A stretch of 64,000 nt of DNA from Linum tenue (taxonomy: Eukaryota; Streptophyta; Magnoliopsida; Malpighiales; Linaceae). Position 1 is the first letter of the stretch. Each line of letters starts with the position of its first letter. The position numbers and the translations under genes were made by a program. This document shows, piece by piece, positions 11,952 through 23,880 of the stretch. The notes beneath the pieces were generated by a model that saw only the letters and a program-made list of their open reading frames with translations, did not search any database and had not been told where the DNA came from. The stretch covers positions 59,156,679 through 59,220,678 of the forward strand of contig CAMGYJ010000004.1 of the NCBI GenBank assembly GCA_946122785.1, in the 5' to 3' direction.

Positions 11952-14464
11952 ATGGTGAATGCTCTGTCCTCTCTCCTATGGAAAACCGTAGGAACAATCC
12001 TCATCGCCTCCATTTGGTTTTCGAAGGATGACGCCATGGAGGGCTGTGCGATGATGGTGCGGTGGATGAGATGGATTTGGGAAGGAGTATTGAAGAAGTG
12101 GGTCGAGTTAAGGCACACCGATGGCCCTATGCTGCGCCCGGCAGCGAAGAAACGCTGGCTGGAAGACGCACGGGGCGGAGAGATTCTGATGACTGATGAT
12201 CAGTCTGGGCGGGATGGTGATCCTCGTTTGGAGGTTAAGGACCGAAAATGGTGCCTTTGGTTAATAAATGTAGTGGCAGGTGCAAGACGTATTGTTCAGA
12301 GCCGGCGTTCAATCGTACACCCTGATGGGGTATGGGGCCGGGTTGATGACCAGAGCGCTACTCCGGTGACCGGCGGTGGTGATCGGGCTCTGGAGCTGAC
12401 GTTCAGCGGTTGGCGGAGAATCCACAGTATCCGATTTGATAGGGATATTGATAATATTGAAAGGTTTAATTTTGAGATCCGAAAGAAGGTTTATCTCAAC
12501 CGAAATCAGTTGGTGGATTGGGATATTGATAAAAACAAATCCCTGTGTTTTTCTGTTACGCGAATAAACCCGATGGTAATCCTCCAGGATTCGACCATGT
12601 TTCATCTTTGGGGCAGGACTCCTGGAGTCCCTTTAAATATGGCCGAACTTTGCAGCAACCTATTCATCCAAAAAAAATTCAAAGGTTGGCTTGTGAACTG
12701 CCTACAGAGGGTAAGAGTTTTCCGAGCGCTTAAACTCTCAGTGCGATTGAGTGTGGGTGGCGCAGAAACAAAGAGTGACATCGAGCAGCAGGGACTGGGC
12801 ATAATGGTGGACTCGAGCATTTGCCAAGACCAAATAGTGGAATTCTCCACTGAGGATGTTGCTGTGAGTATGCAGAGGGCAAAGATGAGTTTGTTGGGGA
12901 GACTTTTCATTGAGAACCGACCGAGCCTCTCGGTTATCCACAAAATTGTTTCGAATGCGTGGGAATGCCGGAAGAAGGTGCAGGTGTTGGAGGCGGAGAT
13001 GGGACTGCTCCAATTCTTGTTTGATGATGCGGAGGACATGGAGTGGGTGTTGAAGCGGACGCCATGGCCGGTGAAAGATCGGGTGCTGCAGCTCCAGCGA
13101 TGGGCACCGGTCACGGAGGAGGTTTTTGATTCCCTGGGTTTTGCGCCTTTCGGGGTGCAGATGTGGGGAATCCCATCGCACTGCCGCACTATTGCTTTTG
13201 GAAGAAGGGTTGCGGAGATGAAATTAGGAGAAGTGCTCGATGTCGGACTATTCGGCATCAAAGGCGAATCGGACCAGTTCATCAAAGCTCGGGTGAAGAT
13301 CAATGTTCGTGAGCCGCTGCGATCGCAAGTCTGGGCAAGCAATGAAGTTGCTGGAAAGTTCTGGGTGACTTTCGCATACGAGTTCCTCCCTCTATTCTGC
13401 TTCCATTGTGGCAGATTGGGGCATATGGAAAGGAATTGTGTGTTTCCGGCGCCGGTTGGAGAAGAGAGGTTCAGTCAGGAAATGGCGACTACTGAGGTGG
13501 GGTTTCGTCTCCACGAAGAAACACTCAAGTCGGCCCAATTCAGTGCCCCGCCGCTGCCGCAGTCTGTGTGGGTTAATCCAAAAACGAAGGGGCAGATAGG
13601 TGCTAGCACGGTGACGGCGAACGGAGAGAAGCGGAAGACGGGGGACAAGGGGGTTTGGCGGGAGGCGGTCTTGGCTCTCCCTGCTGGTGGTGAACGCAAT
13701 CCAAAGGGCGCGCAGGGGAAGATGCAGGGGGGAGCAGAGAATCGAATCGACTGGGGGGACAACTTGGGTCACAGAGGGTTGGCCGTGGTTCTCAGGTGGA
13801 GGAGATGGGGAATCGGCCGAAGCCGGCGAGGCAGACCAAAACCACGGCATCCAGTGCTCGTGGGAAGCTCCCGCCGGCTAGTGGGGGGCGGGCTGACACG
13901 GAGGTGACGAAGATGGGGGAAGGTGCGAAGGGCGGAGGGACAGGGAAGCAAAGGCGGGCGGAGGGAGTTGGTGGGGAGAGCAGTGCGGACCAGAAGGGGT
14001 CTCGCGAATCAGGGGGGACGAAGATGGAGGGGCCCATGGGTGTCGGGCCAGCAGTGGGTATGGGCCTTGGGCCTAAGGGAGGAGACCCATTATCTCCTTT
14101 GGCCGGGAATGGGGATGTGCTGCAGGGGGCCAAAAAGCCCGTGGAGAAAATGGCCGGCCAGCATAGTGGGGAGCAGACCGCGATGGCGTCGGAGATGCAG
14201 GATGGTGGCGAGAGATCCGTGGTGAGCGAAGCGACTACAACGGTGGCTGATGAATATGGGTCTAATTTGCCCAAGTTATTGGAGGTCTTCAGGATGGCGA
14301 TTGCGGAGGAGGAGTTAGAGGATCGAAAGAGACCTGCGGTCATGGTGGAGGATCTTCCGCGAGACCCCACACCAACAAAGAAAATTTGCGCGGAAAAGAC
14401 AGGCGAGGAACCAGAAGAGTCAGTGGAGGTAGCCAGCCCGAAACGGCCCCATTCGATTAAATGA
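11952..14464 (+). pseudogene. LINE ORF1 (DUF4283 / CCHC zinc knuckle), frameshifted
   Basis: The frame from 11952 is open to 13907. The DUF4283-like region corresponds to about 12813-13400 (VLKRTPWPVKDRVLQLQRW, FGVQMWGIPSHC), followed by the zinc knuckle CFHCGRLGHMERNC (C-X2-C-X4-H-X4-C) near 13400-13441. The basic, Gly-rich C-terminal tail continues in another frame from about 13760 to 14464, ending SPKRPHSIK. The shift probably lies in the G6 run at 13753-13758. The first 280 codons, before 12813, do not look like typical ORF1 and may be leader DNA that happens to be open. ORF1 binds LINE RNA to form the retrotransposition particle. Confidence 0.75.
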
Positions 14465-17400
14465 GGCTTTTGTCGTGGAACGTGAGAGGGATTGGGCCGT
14501 CCCTCACGTTCCAATCGCTGTTAGGGTTAGTTAGAGTGAATAATCCAGATTTGGTGTTCTTGTCAGAGACCAGGTCTCGTCGTAAAGTTGTCTCTCGTCG
14601 TATGCGAGGTTTAGGGTTTGATTCAGATTCTTGTTTTCTTGTTGATGCCGTTGAGATGTCAGGCGGCCTAGCGGTAGGGTGGTCCCCGAGCATCAGTGCC
14701 TCGGTTGTGTCGAGTTCTTCTTCTTTTATTTCTATTCGGATTAATAATATGGATTTGCCGTATGTGGTGGTTTGTGTTTATATTAGTTGTGTTGAGACTG
14801 TGCGGCGAGGGCAGTTGGAGGCCCTTCGTGTTTATTGTCAAGGGATTTCAGACCCTTTTATCATCATGGGGGATTTCAATTCGATTTTGTCCTCCAATGA
14901 GAAGGATGGGGGGGGTGCCGTGGTCTCCTGCCCAGTCCCAGGATTTTCGTGATTTTGTTGATGCCCTGGCGCTGCGGGACCTTGGGTTCCAGGGACCCTT
15001 GTTCACCTGGACGAACAAGAGGATGGGGGCCGCGTGTGTGCAAAAAAGGTTGGATCGGGTCTTGGGCTCTACAGGCTGGGCGGAATCCTTCCCGGACACG
15101 ATTGTTCTTCATTGTACGGATATTGGTTCCGATCATCGGGCGCTTATAGTGGCGGATAAACCGTTTAAGAGAACGGCCCGCCGTTTGTTTCGATTTGATG
15201 CCCGATGGGTGGAAAACCCGTAAGTGCGCTTGATGGTCAATTATGTTTGGACGCAGGAGGAGGCAGGTTCGCCTATGTATAAATTGTGGACGAAGCTTAA
15301 GAAAGTCCGGCATATGCTGTATGATTGGGCTCGCGCCGGGGTGTCTAATTCTGCTAGGAATATTCATACTCTCCAAGAGGAGATTGAGGCGATCAGGAGG
15401 GTGAATCCGGTGGATTGGGATAAGATAAGGGAGCTGGAAGGGGATTTGGGACGACAATGGGCAGCAGAGGAGCTATTCTGGAAGCAAAGGTCCCGGGTTC
15501 GCTGGCTAAAGGAAGGGGATAGGAATTCTTCATATTTCCATACGGTCACGCGCACTAAACGTAGGAAAAACTTTATCGCCAAACTTCGCGGTGAGGATGG
15601 TGATTGGGTTGAAGAAGAGCCGGATAAGGCTAAAATGGCGGTTGAGTTTTTTGATACTCTGTTTACGTCTGAACTCCAGATTGGGGATGTGGATGCTAGG
15701 GTGGCGGCGTTGCCTATTGAGAGGCTGGTCACGGCCGATATGAATCTAAAACTGGTGGCTCCTGTCTCGGCTGAAGAAATCCGGCGGACGGTTTTCTCAA
15801 TTGGACCGACGCAAGCGCCAGGATCGGATGGGTTCACGGCGAAATTTTTTCGGTCGTATTGGGATATAGTGGGGCCCTTGGTGGTGGAGGCGGTGGGGTC
15901 TTTCTTTGAGAATGGAAAACTGTTACGAAGTTTTAATCACACGTGGATTACGTTAATTCCTAAGGTGGAAGAGGTAGAGACGATGCGCCAGTTGAGGCCA
16001 ATCAGCCTATGCCAAGTCATTTATAAGATTATCTCGAAGATCTTAGCAAATCGGCTTGCGTTGGTGTTACCAGTAGTTGTTTCTCCTGAGCAAAATGCTT
16101 TTATCAAGGAGAGACAGATTGTTGATAATGTTCTGATTGGACATGAAATCATGCACTATCTTAAAATTAAGACGAAAGGGAAGAAAGGCTACTTGGCACT
16201 AAAGGTTGATATGGAAAAGGCCTATGACAGGGTCGAGTGGCCGTTCTTACTTTCGATCTTGAAGAAGTTGGGGTTTGGAGAGCAGTGGGTTCGGTGGATT
16301 CAGGAATGTATTTCTTCATCATCTTACTCCGTGATGATGAATGGCATGCCGGCTGGGTATTTTTGGTCATCCCGGGGTCTGCGCCAAGGGGATCCGTTGT
16401 CCCCCCCTGTTGTTTGTTCTGTGTACGGAGGGACTGACTGCTTTGATTAAGAAAGCGGTGATGGACAGGCGGATAACGGGGGTGCGGGTTAGCCCGCGAG
16501 CACCTAGGGTGACTAATTTATTCTTCGCGGATGACTCCTATATGTTTGTGCAAGCCTCGATGCAACAGTGTGAGAACCTGCTCCAAGTTTTGGGAGAATA
16601 TGAGGAATTAAGCGGGCAGCGGGTCAATTTGGACAAGTCAGCGGTTTGCTTTAGCCGCAATGTTCTCCAGGAGGATTGTGAGGCTATGGCTGCTCGATTG
16701 GGGGTTGGGGCAATGGGGGTCCAAGATAAGTATCTAGGACTTCCCACTTTAATTGCTCGGTCAAAGTCGGAAACATTCCGTTTCCTGGAGGAGAAGCTTT
16801 TGCAGAAGCTGGAAGGATGGAAACAGCGGCATTTATCATGGGCGGCTAAGGATACTCTGTTAAAGTCGGTGGCGGCGGCATTACCGGTTTATGTGATGGC
16901 ATGTTTCAAGCTTCCGGTGACGCTTTGTCGTCGTCTTGATAAGTATATGGCTCGTTTCTGGTGGGGTGGTTCGACAGATAGGGTTCATTGGATGTCATGG
17001 AGAAAATTGTGTCGCAGTAAGCGTGATGGGGGATTAGGTTTCCGTCGGTTTGAGCAGTTTAACCAAGCTCTGCTGGCGAAGGTTGGATGGCGGATTTTGC
17101 AGGACCCGGACTCTTTGCTTGCTCGAATCTATAAGGGGAAATATTTTCCGAACGATACGATTTTGGAGGCGACAGCACGGTCAAGACTGTCTTGGGGATG
17201 GCAAAGCGTCTTGCATGGGGTTCAGTTGTTGAAGGAAGGCCTGCGATGGCAAGTAGGGTCGGGGGAGGAGGTGGAGATCATGACAGCAAATTGGGTACCG
17301 GGGTGCCATCCTAATCCTCCGATGGTTTTGCCCTCGGCTCACCTTTGGGAGGGGGCTACGGTGGCTGGTCTGATGGGGGAAGAGCCGGGGACGTGGTGTG

Positions 17401-17834
17401 ATGAGTGTTTGGCTAATTGCTTTGCCCCGGAGGTCGTGAGGGAGATTAAAGCGATTGTTCTCCCACGATTGCCTGTCAGGGATAAGCTGATCTGGCATGA
17501 GGACCGGTCAGGGGAGTATACGGTAAAGTCCGGGTATCACTTGGCGTTGAGATTGAACAGGGGCCGATGGAAGGGGAAGTGTGAGCCATCTTGGATGGAT
17601 TCTACTTTGTGGGGGAAGTTGTGGAATCTTGGGATCCCGCCGAAACTCAGGTTTTTTATGCGGCAGGTCATGAGCAGAATTTTGCCGACGACGGAGGCCT
17701 TTATTGCCCGTGAGATTGATGTGCTGGAACGGTGCCCGGTGTGTTGGTATGAGGTGGAATCCCTGGAGCATTTGTTCCTTCACTGCCCAATTGCTAATGA
17801 GATGTGGGCGGGGTCTGGGCTGATGGATATCCGG

Positions 17835-18368
17835 TAGGGATGGCAATTTTGCCCATACCCATGGGTATTTTACTATCCAACCCAATTGGGTTGGGTATGG
17901 ATTCCAAATAAATGGTAGATGGGTAGAGTTTGATGGATTTGTACCCATACCCATTTAGTTGGGTTGGGTTGGGTTTTTAACACATGGATTTGGATTTGTA
18001 CCCATGCCCAAAGGAAAATTACAGTTTGGTACCTAAACTTAATAGATATGAAGATTTAGTCCTCAAAATATCGATGGAAAATTACGTTTTGGTACCTAAA
18101 ATTTTTTGGTCTTACATTTTGTTACCTAAACTTTTCAAGTTTTACAAATAGGTCCAATTTTTGTGTGTGTAGTTAAAACACCCTCAAGTAAATGGATATC
18201 CATATCCAACCCATACCCATTTACATTATGAAAGCAATATCCATACCTAACCCAAACCCATTTACAAACCCCCAAACCCATATACACTTCATCCAAACCC
18301 TACCCATACTAAATGGATCTATTTGGATTTGGGTAAAATTACCCATGGGTGGGTAATTGCCATCCCTA
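17835..18368. mobile_element. hAT-type MITE inserted in LINE ORF2
   Basis: 534 bp with ends TAGGGATGGCAATTTTGCCC and, inverted, TAGGGATGGCAATTACCC. Perfect 8-bp TSD ATATCCGG at 17827-17834 and 18369-18376. Removing the element and one TSD rejoins the LINE frame (MDIR then AGLPEENMGVF). Interior rich in CCCATACCC and TTGGGTT words; 18010-18170 holds TTTGGTACCTAAA repeats. Confidence 0.95.
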
Positions 18369-18535
18369 ATATCCGGGCTGGGCTTCCGGAGGAGAACATG
18401 GGGGTTTTTGTTAGGCGTCTGCTTGGCAAGGTGACCAATGAGGGGGTTCTCATGCGTGTTGTCTCTTTGCTGTGGCGGGTGTGGAAATCTCGCAATTGGG
18501 TGGTGTTTGAGGGTTGCCAATATACTAGGTAGCGG

Positions 18536-19233
18536 TGGGCATTGGGTGGGTCGGGTGGATTTTGACCATAAAATGCACCCACTCGCGCTTAAACGGATTG
18601 ATAATTTTTAACCCACCACCCACCCACATTTAGTCTTGGGTTGGGTCGGGCGGATGGTGGATGATTTGGGTGGGTTTGTGGGTTCACCCACATCACAATG
18701 TATATAATATAAAGGAGTCAACTTGACATGGTAATAGGCGAAGAGAGTTATATGGGGAAACAAGAAGATGAAATAGGGCAAAAAAATGTCGAATTAATTC
18801 TTAAAATGATAGAAATTCTATTATGAAAGAGTTTTCTACAGATTGAGATGATTATCAGGTACAAGGAACTAAGAAAAATAATTCCACAAAGGAAAGAACA
18901 GTGATCTAGGCATAAGAATTAGAGGAAAAAATAAAGGGAAGAAGAGGGGATTGATATTTGGAAGGTTGGCTTTGAGGTTCAAACTCCAGGAGCAATCCTA
19001 GTTTATGTCTAACGTCTCCACTCTCCCCTCTCTAGCGCCGACAACTTTGATCTTTTTGCTATTGGGTTGAGCGGGTCACCCGCGCACCCACCCACAACCC
19101 ACCCACCACCCGGTGGATGGCTCCCAGCGCAACCCGTCACCCACCCATAGACCCACCCACTTAACGAAATTCGGGTCAAATGTGGGTGGGTCGGCCCAAA
19201 CCCGCGGATGATCCGCCTGCATGCCCAGCCCTA
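18536..19233. mobile_element. Second hAT-type MITE inserted in LINE ORF2
   Basis: 698 bp with ends TAGCGGTGGGCATTGGG and, inverted, TAGGGCTGGGCATGC. Perfect 8-bp TSD ATACTAGG at 18528-18535 and 19234-19241. The interior carries ACCCACCCAC-type subterminal repeats and differs from the first MITE, so it is a separate family. The LINE frame resumes at EVLRNQWLVQ. Confidence 0.95.
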
Positions 19234-19870
19234 ATACTAGGGAGGTTTTGCGCAACCAGTGGTTAGTTCAGGTTGAGGAATGGATGCAGATGGCGAGGAT
19301 GGCTGAGGTTCGATTGCAGGCGACAAGACGGTCGCTGACGATAGATCCTTTCCGGCCTCCGCAGGGGTTGGCTTGGGTGTGCTCCTTTGATGGAGCAGTG
19401 CGTCAGGCGTCTCACTCTGCGGTGGGCTTTGTCCTACTAGGGCCGGATGGGGTAGTGGTTAGCGCCATGGGGAAGGGATGGGGGGGATAACAGATCCAAT
19501 GCTGGTGGAGTTGCTGGCTCTCCGGGAGGCAATCTTGTGGTGCCGGTCGATGGGTGTGCAAGGCGTCTGCTACCAGGGGGATGCTAAGGGTGTGATCGAT
19601 AAGGTTTTGGCTGGCAGTACGGGGGATTGTTATGGCGGAGCAGTGTTGCGGGAGGTTCAGGGCTTGTTGGCTGCGGTGGGTGTGGATGTTCTCCGATTTG
19701 TAGGTAGAGATAACAATAGGGTAGCCCATAGGGTGGCTAGGAAGGCCCTTTCTTTGTATCCTACTCTTATCGGAGGGTTTGATTTTTGCGTTTGGCTCCG
19801 TTCGGAGATGTAATCGTTTGTGATCTTTGTTTCTTGGTAATGCAAGCTATCTTTTGTCAAAAAAAAAAAA

Positions 19871-20051
19871 TAGTTTATATTTGGGTTGATTTAATTTATT
19901 TGTAATCATAAGGTATATGTTTATATAACAAGATTCATTAAAAATTCATCTAACTTTTATTAATTGATAAAGGTTAGGACGCCCTTTAAGGCTATGTTTA
20001 CAAACATACAAAAATAACAGGCTAGTTATAGTCTTGTTATAATAAATATAA
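19871..20051. other. Short AT-rich gap after the LINE
   Basis: No feature seen apart from the left TSD of the next element. Confidence 0.4.
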
Positions 20052-20546
20052 GGGTTATAGGTATAATATGCCCCTCTACTATGACGTTTTATCAAACATG
20101 CCCCTTTACTATTTTTTACATCAAACATGCCCCTGTACTTTGAAAAAATTATCAAACATACCCTTATGTTAAAATTTTCATTGAAAAATCGTCAATCGTG
20201 GTTGAACCGAGATTTAGATGACCCGACATCGGCAAATGGGAGGAAAAATGTCAGTTTTGTCCCCTGTTTTATTTCCATGGGTCTTTTCAAAGTGAAATTA
20301 TTTGAATTATTTGATTATACAAAAGAACCAAAAAAATTCTAAAGTGAATTTATTAGGGATATTTTAGTCATTTGTGTCGTCCAAACTAAAGTTCGGCCTT
20401 GGTTAACGGTTTTTGGATGAAAATTTTAACAAAAGGGCATGTTTGATCATTTTTACAAAATACAGGGGCATGTTTGATGTAAAAAATAGTAGAGGGGCAT
20501 GTTTGATAAAGCGTCATAGTAGAGGGTCATATTATACCTATAACCC
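20052..20546. mobile_element. Mutator-like MITE with about 125-bp TIRs
   Basis: 495 bp. The ends begin GGGTTATAGGTATAATATG on both sides, and the inverted repeats stay aligned for about 125 bp with few mismatches, containing repeated CAAACATGCCCC. The 9-bp TSD is TAAATATAA (20043-20051, 20547-20555). No coding sequence. A related fragment lies near 36700-36770. Confidence 0.88.
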
Positions 20547-20555
20547 TAAATATAA

Positions 20556-21493
20556 TAAATAGAGTTTATCTTGTAAGTTTTGTAATAAGTATTATCAAAT
20601 AAAGTTTATTATTCTGGCCGCCAAACTTAACTATTTTCTTGTTCATTCTGAGCTTGCTCCTGTAACCGGCTTTTAGCCTCCATTAAATAAACAATAAACT
20701 TTACACTATAACAGATTAATAATTAAAGCTGGTTGTGTATTCGAATCTAAGACTCTTAGTAATGATTATTAATATGTTCATTTACTTTTAATCAGTGTTG
20801 AGTCTAGAAAATGAAAAAAATAAAAATGCTTAAAGAGAAATCAAAGATCAAAGTTGGCGTGGGTGCTTGAGAATTGAAAAAATTTGAAATTGTACAGTCT
20901 AACTTGTAAAAATATTGCTTGTGTGATCTAGCTTTAAATTTATAAGTCGATGCACACTCTCTATTCAATTCTAACTAAGTCAAGTATAACCTAGTTAGAG
21001 TTGTAGTAAAGTGGTTCGGTCATATTCCAAAGGAACACTAAGTTTACTATTACTTCGCTCTGAACAATTATCTAATCGAATCAAAAGGTTGGGTGTTTAA
21101 ACTAATCTAATCTACTCCTAAAGGCAAAATAAACAACCAACAAAGTGGCCGGGAGATCGCTAGAGATGAGACGGTTGCCTAAGGTTGAATCCTCCTAGAT
21201 ATGGTTGTCATGTAGGGTTAAGAGAATGTGGTGAGTGAGCTCTTTACCATGGGCATTTGTGATTATCCACAAGCATCGATCTAGGCTATCGTATCTGGGG
21301 CTTTAAGAACATAGCTCATATCAATGGGTACTACCCACTGTCCACACCGAAGTTTAATCCTGGGTTCTATCTAGAAAGACATTCTTATGGAAGGGATACA
21401 GTCGCATCGTCCACCACAAGATCCTATTCAATCATCTAACCCTAATTTGCAAGATGGCGCATACTCGTCTAACCTTAAAACCCCATACCTAGA
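20556..21493. mobile_element. Noncoding retroelement remnant, left part
   Basis: From about 20800 the sequence has the look of a large noncoding LTR-type (LARD-like) element: no codons, moderate GC, with phrases such as AGTGGTTCGGTCA and GTGGCCGGGAGATCG. It appears to continue after the Pack-MULE at 22741. No LTR pair could be matched by eye. 20556-20800 shows nothing. Confidence 0.35.
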
Positions 21494-21503
21494 GTAGAAG
21501 CTC

Positions 21504-22730
21504 GGGTAATTATCATAAATGGTCACAAAACTATTCACTTTGTACAAGACGGTCACAAACCTTTAATTTTGCACGTTTCAGTAACATATATTTGAACTAA
21601 TAACAAAAAGGTAATTCCGTCAATCTCCATCCAAAAGTCCGTTAATTTACTCCAGTCATCACTCCATGTCATCAACAAATAATAATAAAAAATCAATAAA
21701 CCAAACCAATTATATCCAACCAAACCAAACTCCACCCCACTCAAAAAATTATACCCAATAGAAATACAAATCCAATACGAGAACAATTTCCCCTCTCTCT
21801 GTAACCCTAATCCAATCTCCACATTCCAATCCAAAATCATTCACTCCGTCCAGGAAAGAAGGCTCACAATCGCACTGCTGAAGAAGCTTAACTCCTTGAT
21901 GAACTCTATTAATGCTCCATCAACATAAGGCAAGCAATTCCCGAAACCCAAACTTGAAACGTCACTGCCAATAGCTTCAATCCTTCCACCTGCTGCAGAG
22001 TGCACAATCTCCATGGATTCCTTGCCTTCCCTTGTTCTTCGATCTCCGACGGATCGACGATTATCGCCGCCTTGTCGAAGCACCTCAATCTTGTAGTTCG
22101 AGAAAGCTTGGAATTGTTGGGGGCAGAGAATTCCACTGTTTTTCCCCCTATTTCTTCGTCGTCTTCGTTGGGGGTGTCATGGAATCGGGTTTGGGAGTTG
22201 CGCCGGGTTTCGATCCTACGTTTCGTGAACGCAACGGTGATGACCCGGATCATATCGAAGAAGGGGCTTCACTCGGGGATTTGAGGATGTAGGTTCTGTA
22301 GTCGATTTGGAAGAGGGAGATGGAGAAGAGGAGGCAGGCGGTGGTGAAGGCAAAACCGAGATCCAACTGACTTCGGTCTGAATGTAGACGACGACGGTGA
22401 GTGCAACCGCGAGGGAGACGGAGAAGCAAAGTACCACTCGTTAATCTTTTGTCTATCGTTGACTTTCTCCAAGTCGGGAAGGGGTGTGCATTAGGGTACA
22501 ACCGGTTGGGTTGTGCCGGTTAATTGGGATGATTAAATGATTATTATATTAATATTTTTAATGACGTGTGATGCTGATTGGACAAAAAGTAACAGAGTTT
22601 TGGATGGGAGTGGACGGATTGACCAATTCGTTATTAGTCCAAACATATGTTATCGAAACGTGCAAAATTAAAGGTTTGTGATCGTTTTGTACAAAGTGCA
22701 TAGTTTTGTGACAATTTATGATAATTAGCC
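21504..22730 (-). mobile_element. Pack-MULE carrying NPF transporter gene fragments
   Basis: 1227 bp. The ends are GGGTAATTATCATAAA and, inverted, GGCTAATTATCATAAA, with inverted similarity over about 150 bp. A perfect 10-bp TSD GTAGAAGCTC lies at 21494-21503 and 22731-22740 (Mutator-like elements make 9-11 bp). The interior encodes, on the minus strand, pieces of an NRT1/PTR-family transporter. It has no transposase, so it was mobilised in trans. Confidence 0.85.
21940..22480 (-). pseudogene. Captured NPF (NRT1/PTR) transporter fragment
   Basis: Across changing minus-strand frames, strings typical of NPF proton-coupled nitrate/peptide transporters appear in the right order: the membrane segment LAVALTVVVYIQTEVSW (about 22430-22360), then LGFAFTTACLLFSISLF and YRTYILKSPS (22350-22270), MIRVITVAFTKRRIE (22250-22200), and the cytosolic-loop signature LRCFDKAAIIVD ... 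NPWRLCTLQQVE (about 22110-22000). The family normally has about 550-600 residues and 12 membrane helices; only the middle is here. Frame changes between segments make it nonfunctional as a transporter. Confidence 0.75.
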
Positions 22731-22740
22731 GTAGAAGCTC

Positions 22741-23880
22741 AAGTAAGTTAGAAAAGAATATTAGGGCGACTTACCCAAGCACAATTTAATCTAGAGAAGC
22801 AATGAAATCAACTAGATAAATATATTCACTCAAAACCAAATAAACTAGAGTTCATCTTCCCTAGACAACAATTAGAGATTCAAGTCATAGAGAGAAAGAA
22901 ACCACAAACTAGAGAGGGTGTGATGAAATCAATCTTCTTTTCCTTGCTTGCACCTTTCTTCTTGCTCCTTGGGTGGATTGGATATTCAACTAAACTCTCC
23001 TTTAAAAACAACCCTAAATTTCTCACTCTAGGGCGGCTCTCCTTTAAAAAGTGCAGCAAGATGGATATTTATAGAAAGCTGATGGTGGTTTGCTTAATCA
23101 ACAAGAGAGCTCTCAGGGCAGCTCGGGTGAGTAGCCCGTCCAAGCGAACGATAATAGACAGTCCAGTACAAAGCCCTTGTTCTTGCTCTGCAGCTACCTT
23201 TCCTAACCTAACTAGGAATCAAAGACGCCTTCTCCCTCCTTGTTCTATCAAACCAGACACTTCATCCCTGGTGGGTTATCCGGTGAATTTATTGCTGTCT
23301 CTTATAGGGCTAATTCTTACCTGGTAGGGTATATGTTCTCTCTATCTAATATAGACTTCTATATGCTTTGTATGATTACTCCTATGTAATAGGGCTTTCT
23401 TCTCCTATTTAGATTCCTATGGCTCTTTGCCAACCTTCGAGAAGGCCTCTAGGACGTGACACGATGGTCAAGGCCGTGACCTAGCCGTGACCACCTGGAA
23501 CATCTCTGAATCGCCCGAAGCAACGCGTTTTGATTCCATCTTTAAGGTTCAAGATCGCGGATGTGATCTGTGTGTCGCTGACGCGATCTTTTTTGCGGTC
23601 AAAGTGCACCATGTCCGCAATTCGACTGGGGAAACTTTCCGCCTTCTTCTTGGGCGCCTGCTGAAGTCTGCGGTTACTGTTCACGACCGCGATCCTCAGC
23701 CTGCGAACCAGTACCTCTTCTCCCCTTCTTGCTCCTATGCTTTCCAATCGTGCTCAGATGACCTCCAATCGATTCCCGATCAATCCCGAATGCATATAAG
23801 ACCTTGAATTCCATCACAAACACTTGGAAAAACATAACATACGACAAATTGGGGGTCAATTCCCCTATGTAAACCTTCAT
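22741..23880. mobile_element. Noncoding retroelement remnant, right part
   Basis: Continuation of the element interrupted by the Pack-MULE. 23440-23880 has CGTGAC-rich and TTCCAATCGTGCTCAGATG-type sequence similar to 4780-5290. The frame at 22920-23327 has no recognisable protein and is not called. Confidence 0.35.

Larger units (their letters stand above)
14461..19812 (+). pseudogene. LINE ORF2 (endonuclease, reverse transcriptase, RNase H), broken
   Basis: Endonuclease: LLSWNVRGIG at the start, GDFNSIL, SDHRAL near 15133. Reverse transcriptase: LIPKVEEV, LRPISLC, LKVDMEKAYDRVEW, RGLRQGDPLSP, and the catalytic FFADDS near 16520. Next come the zf-RVT region (CPVCWYEVESLEHLFLHCP, ending at 17834) and RNase H with CSFDGA, EGDAK-like GDAKGVIDK and ARKALSL. 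Defects: frame shift in G8 at 14908-14915, TAA at 15221-15223, shift in C7 at 16401-16407, two MITE insertions, shift in G7 at 19480-19486. Outside the MITEs the frame is otherwise open, so this is a fairly young copy, or some shifts are sequencing errors. Confidence 0.88.
11940..19870 (+). mobile_element. L1-type non-LTR retrotransposon (LINE), inactive, with two nested MITEs
   Basis: Order: ORF1 (nucleic-acid-binding, CCHC zinc knuckle), overlapping ORF2 (apurinic endonuclease, reverse transcriptase, zf-RVT, RNase H), then a poly(A) at 19859-19870. About 6.7 kb of LINE plus two hAT MITEs (17835-18368, 18536-19233). ORF1 and ORF2 overlap by ATGA at 14461-14464. The 5' boundary is approximate (an A-run precedes 11952) and no LINE TSD was identified. 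ORF2 carries three frame changes, all in runs of 7-8 identical bases, plus one in-frame TAA. Confidence 0.9.

Noticed and set aside
13792..14514. Long minus-strand frame opposite LINE ORF1
   Set aside because: Shadow of the GC-rich ORF1 tail on the other strand.
22920..23327. 135-codon frame with a hydrophobic start
   Set aside because: Lies in noncoding retroelement DNA; no family features and no upstream promoter signal.
20800..23880. Complete LTR retrotransposon
   Set aside because: No matching pair of LTRs, primer site or pol motifs found by eye; only a noncoding remnant is listed.
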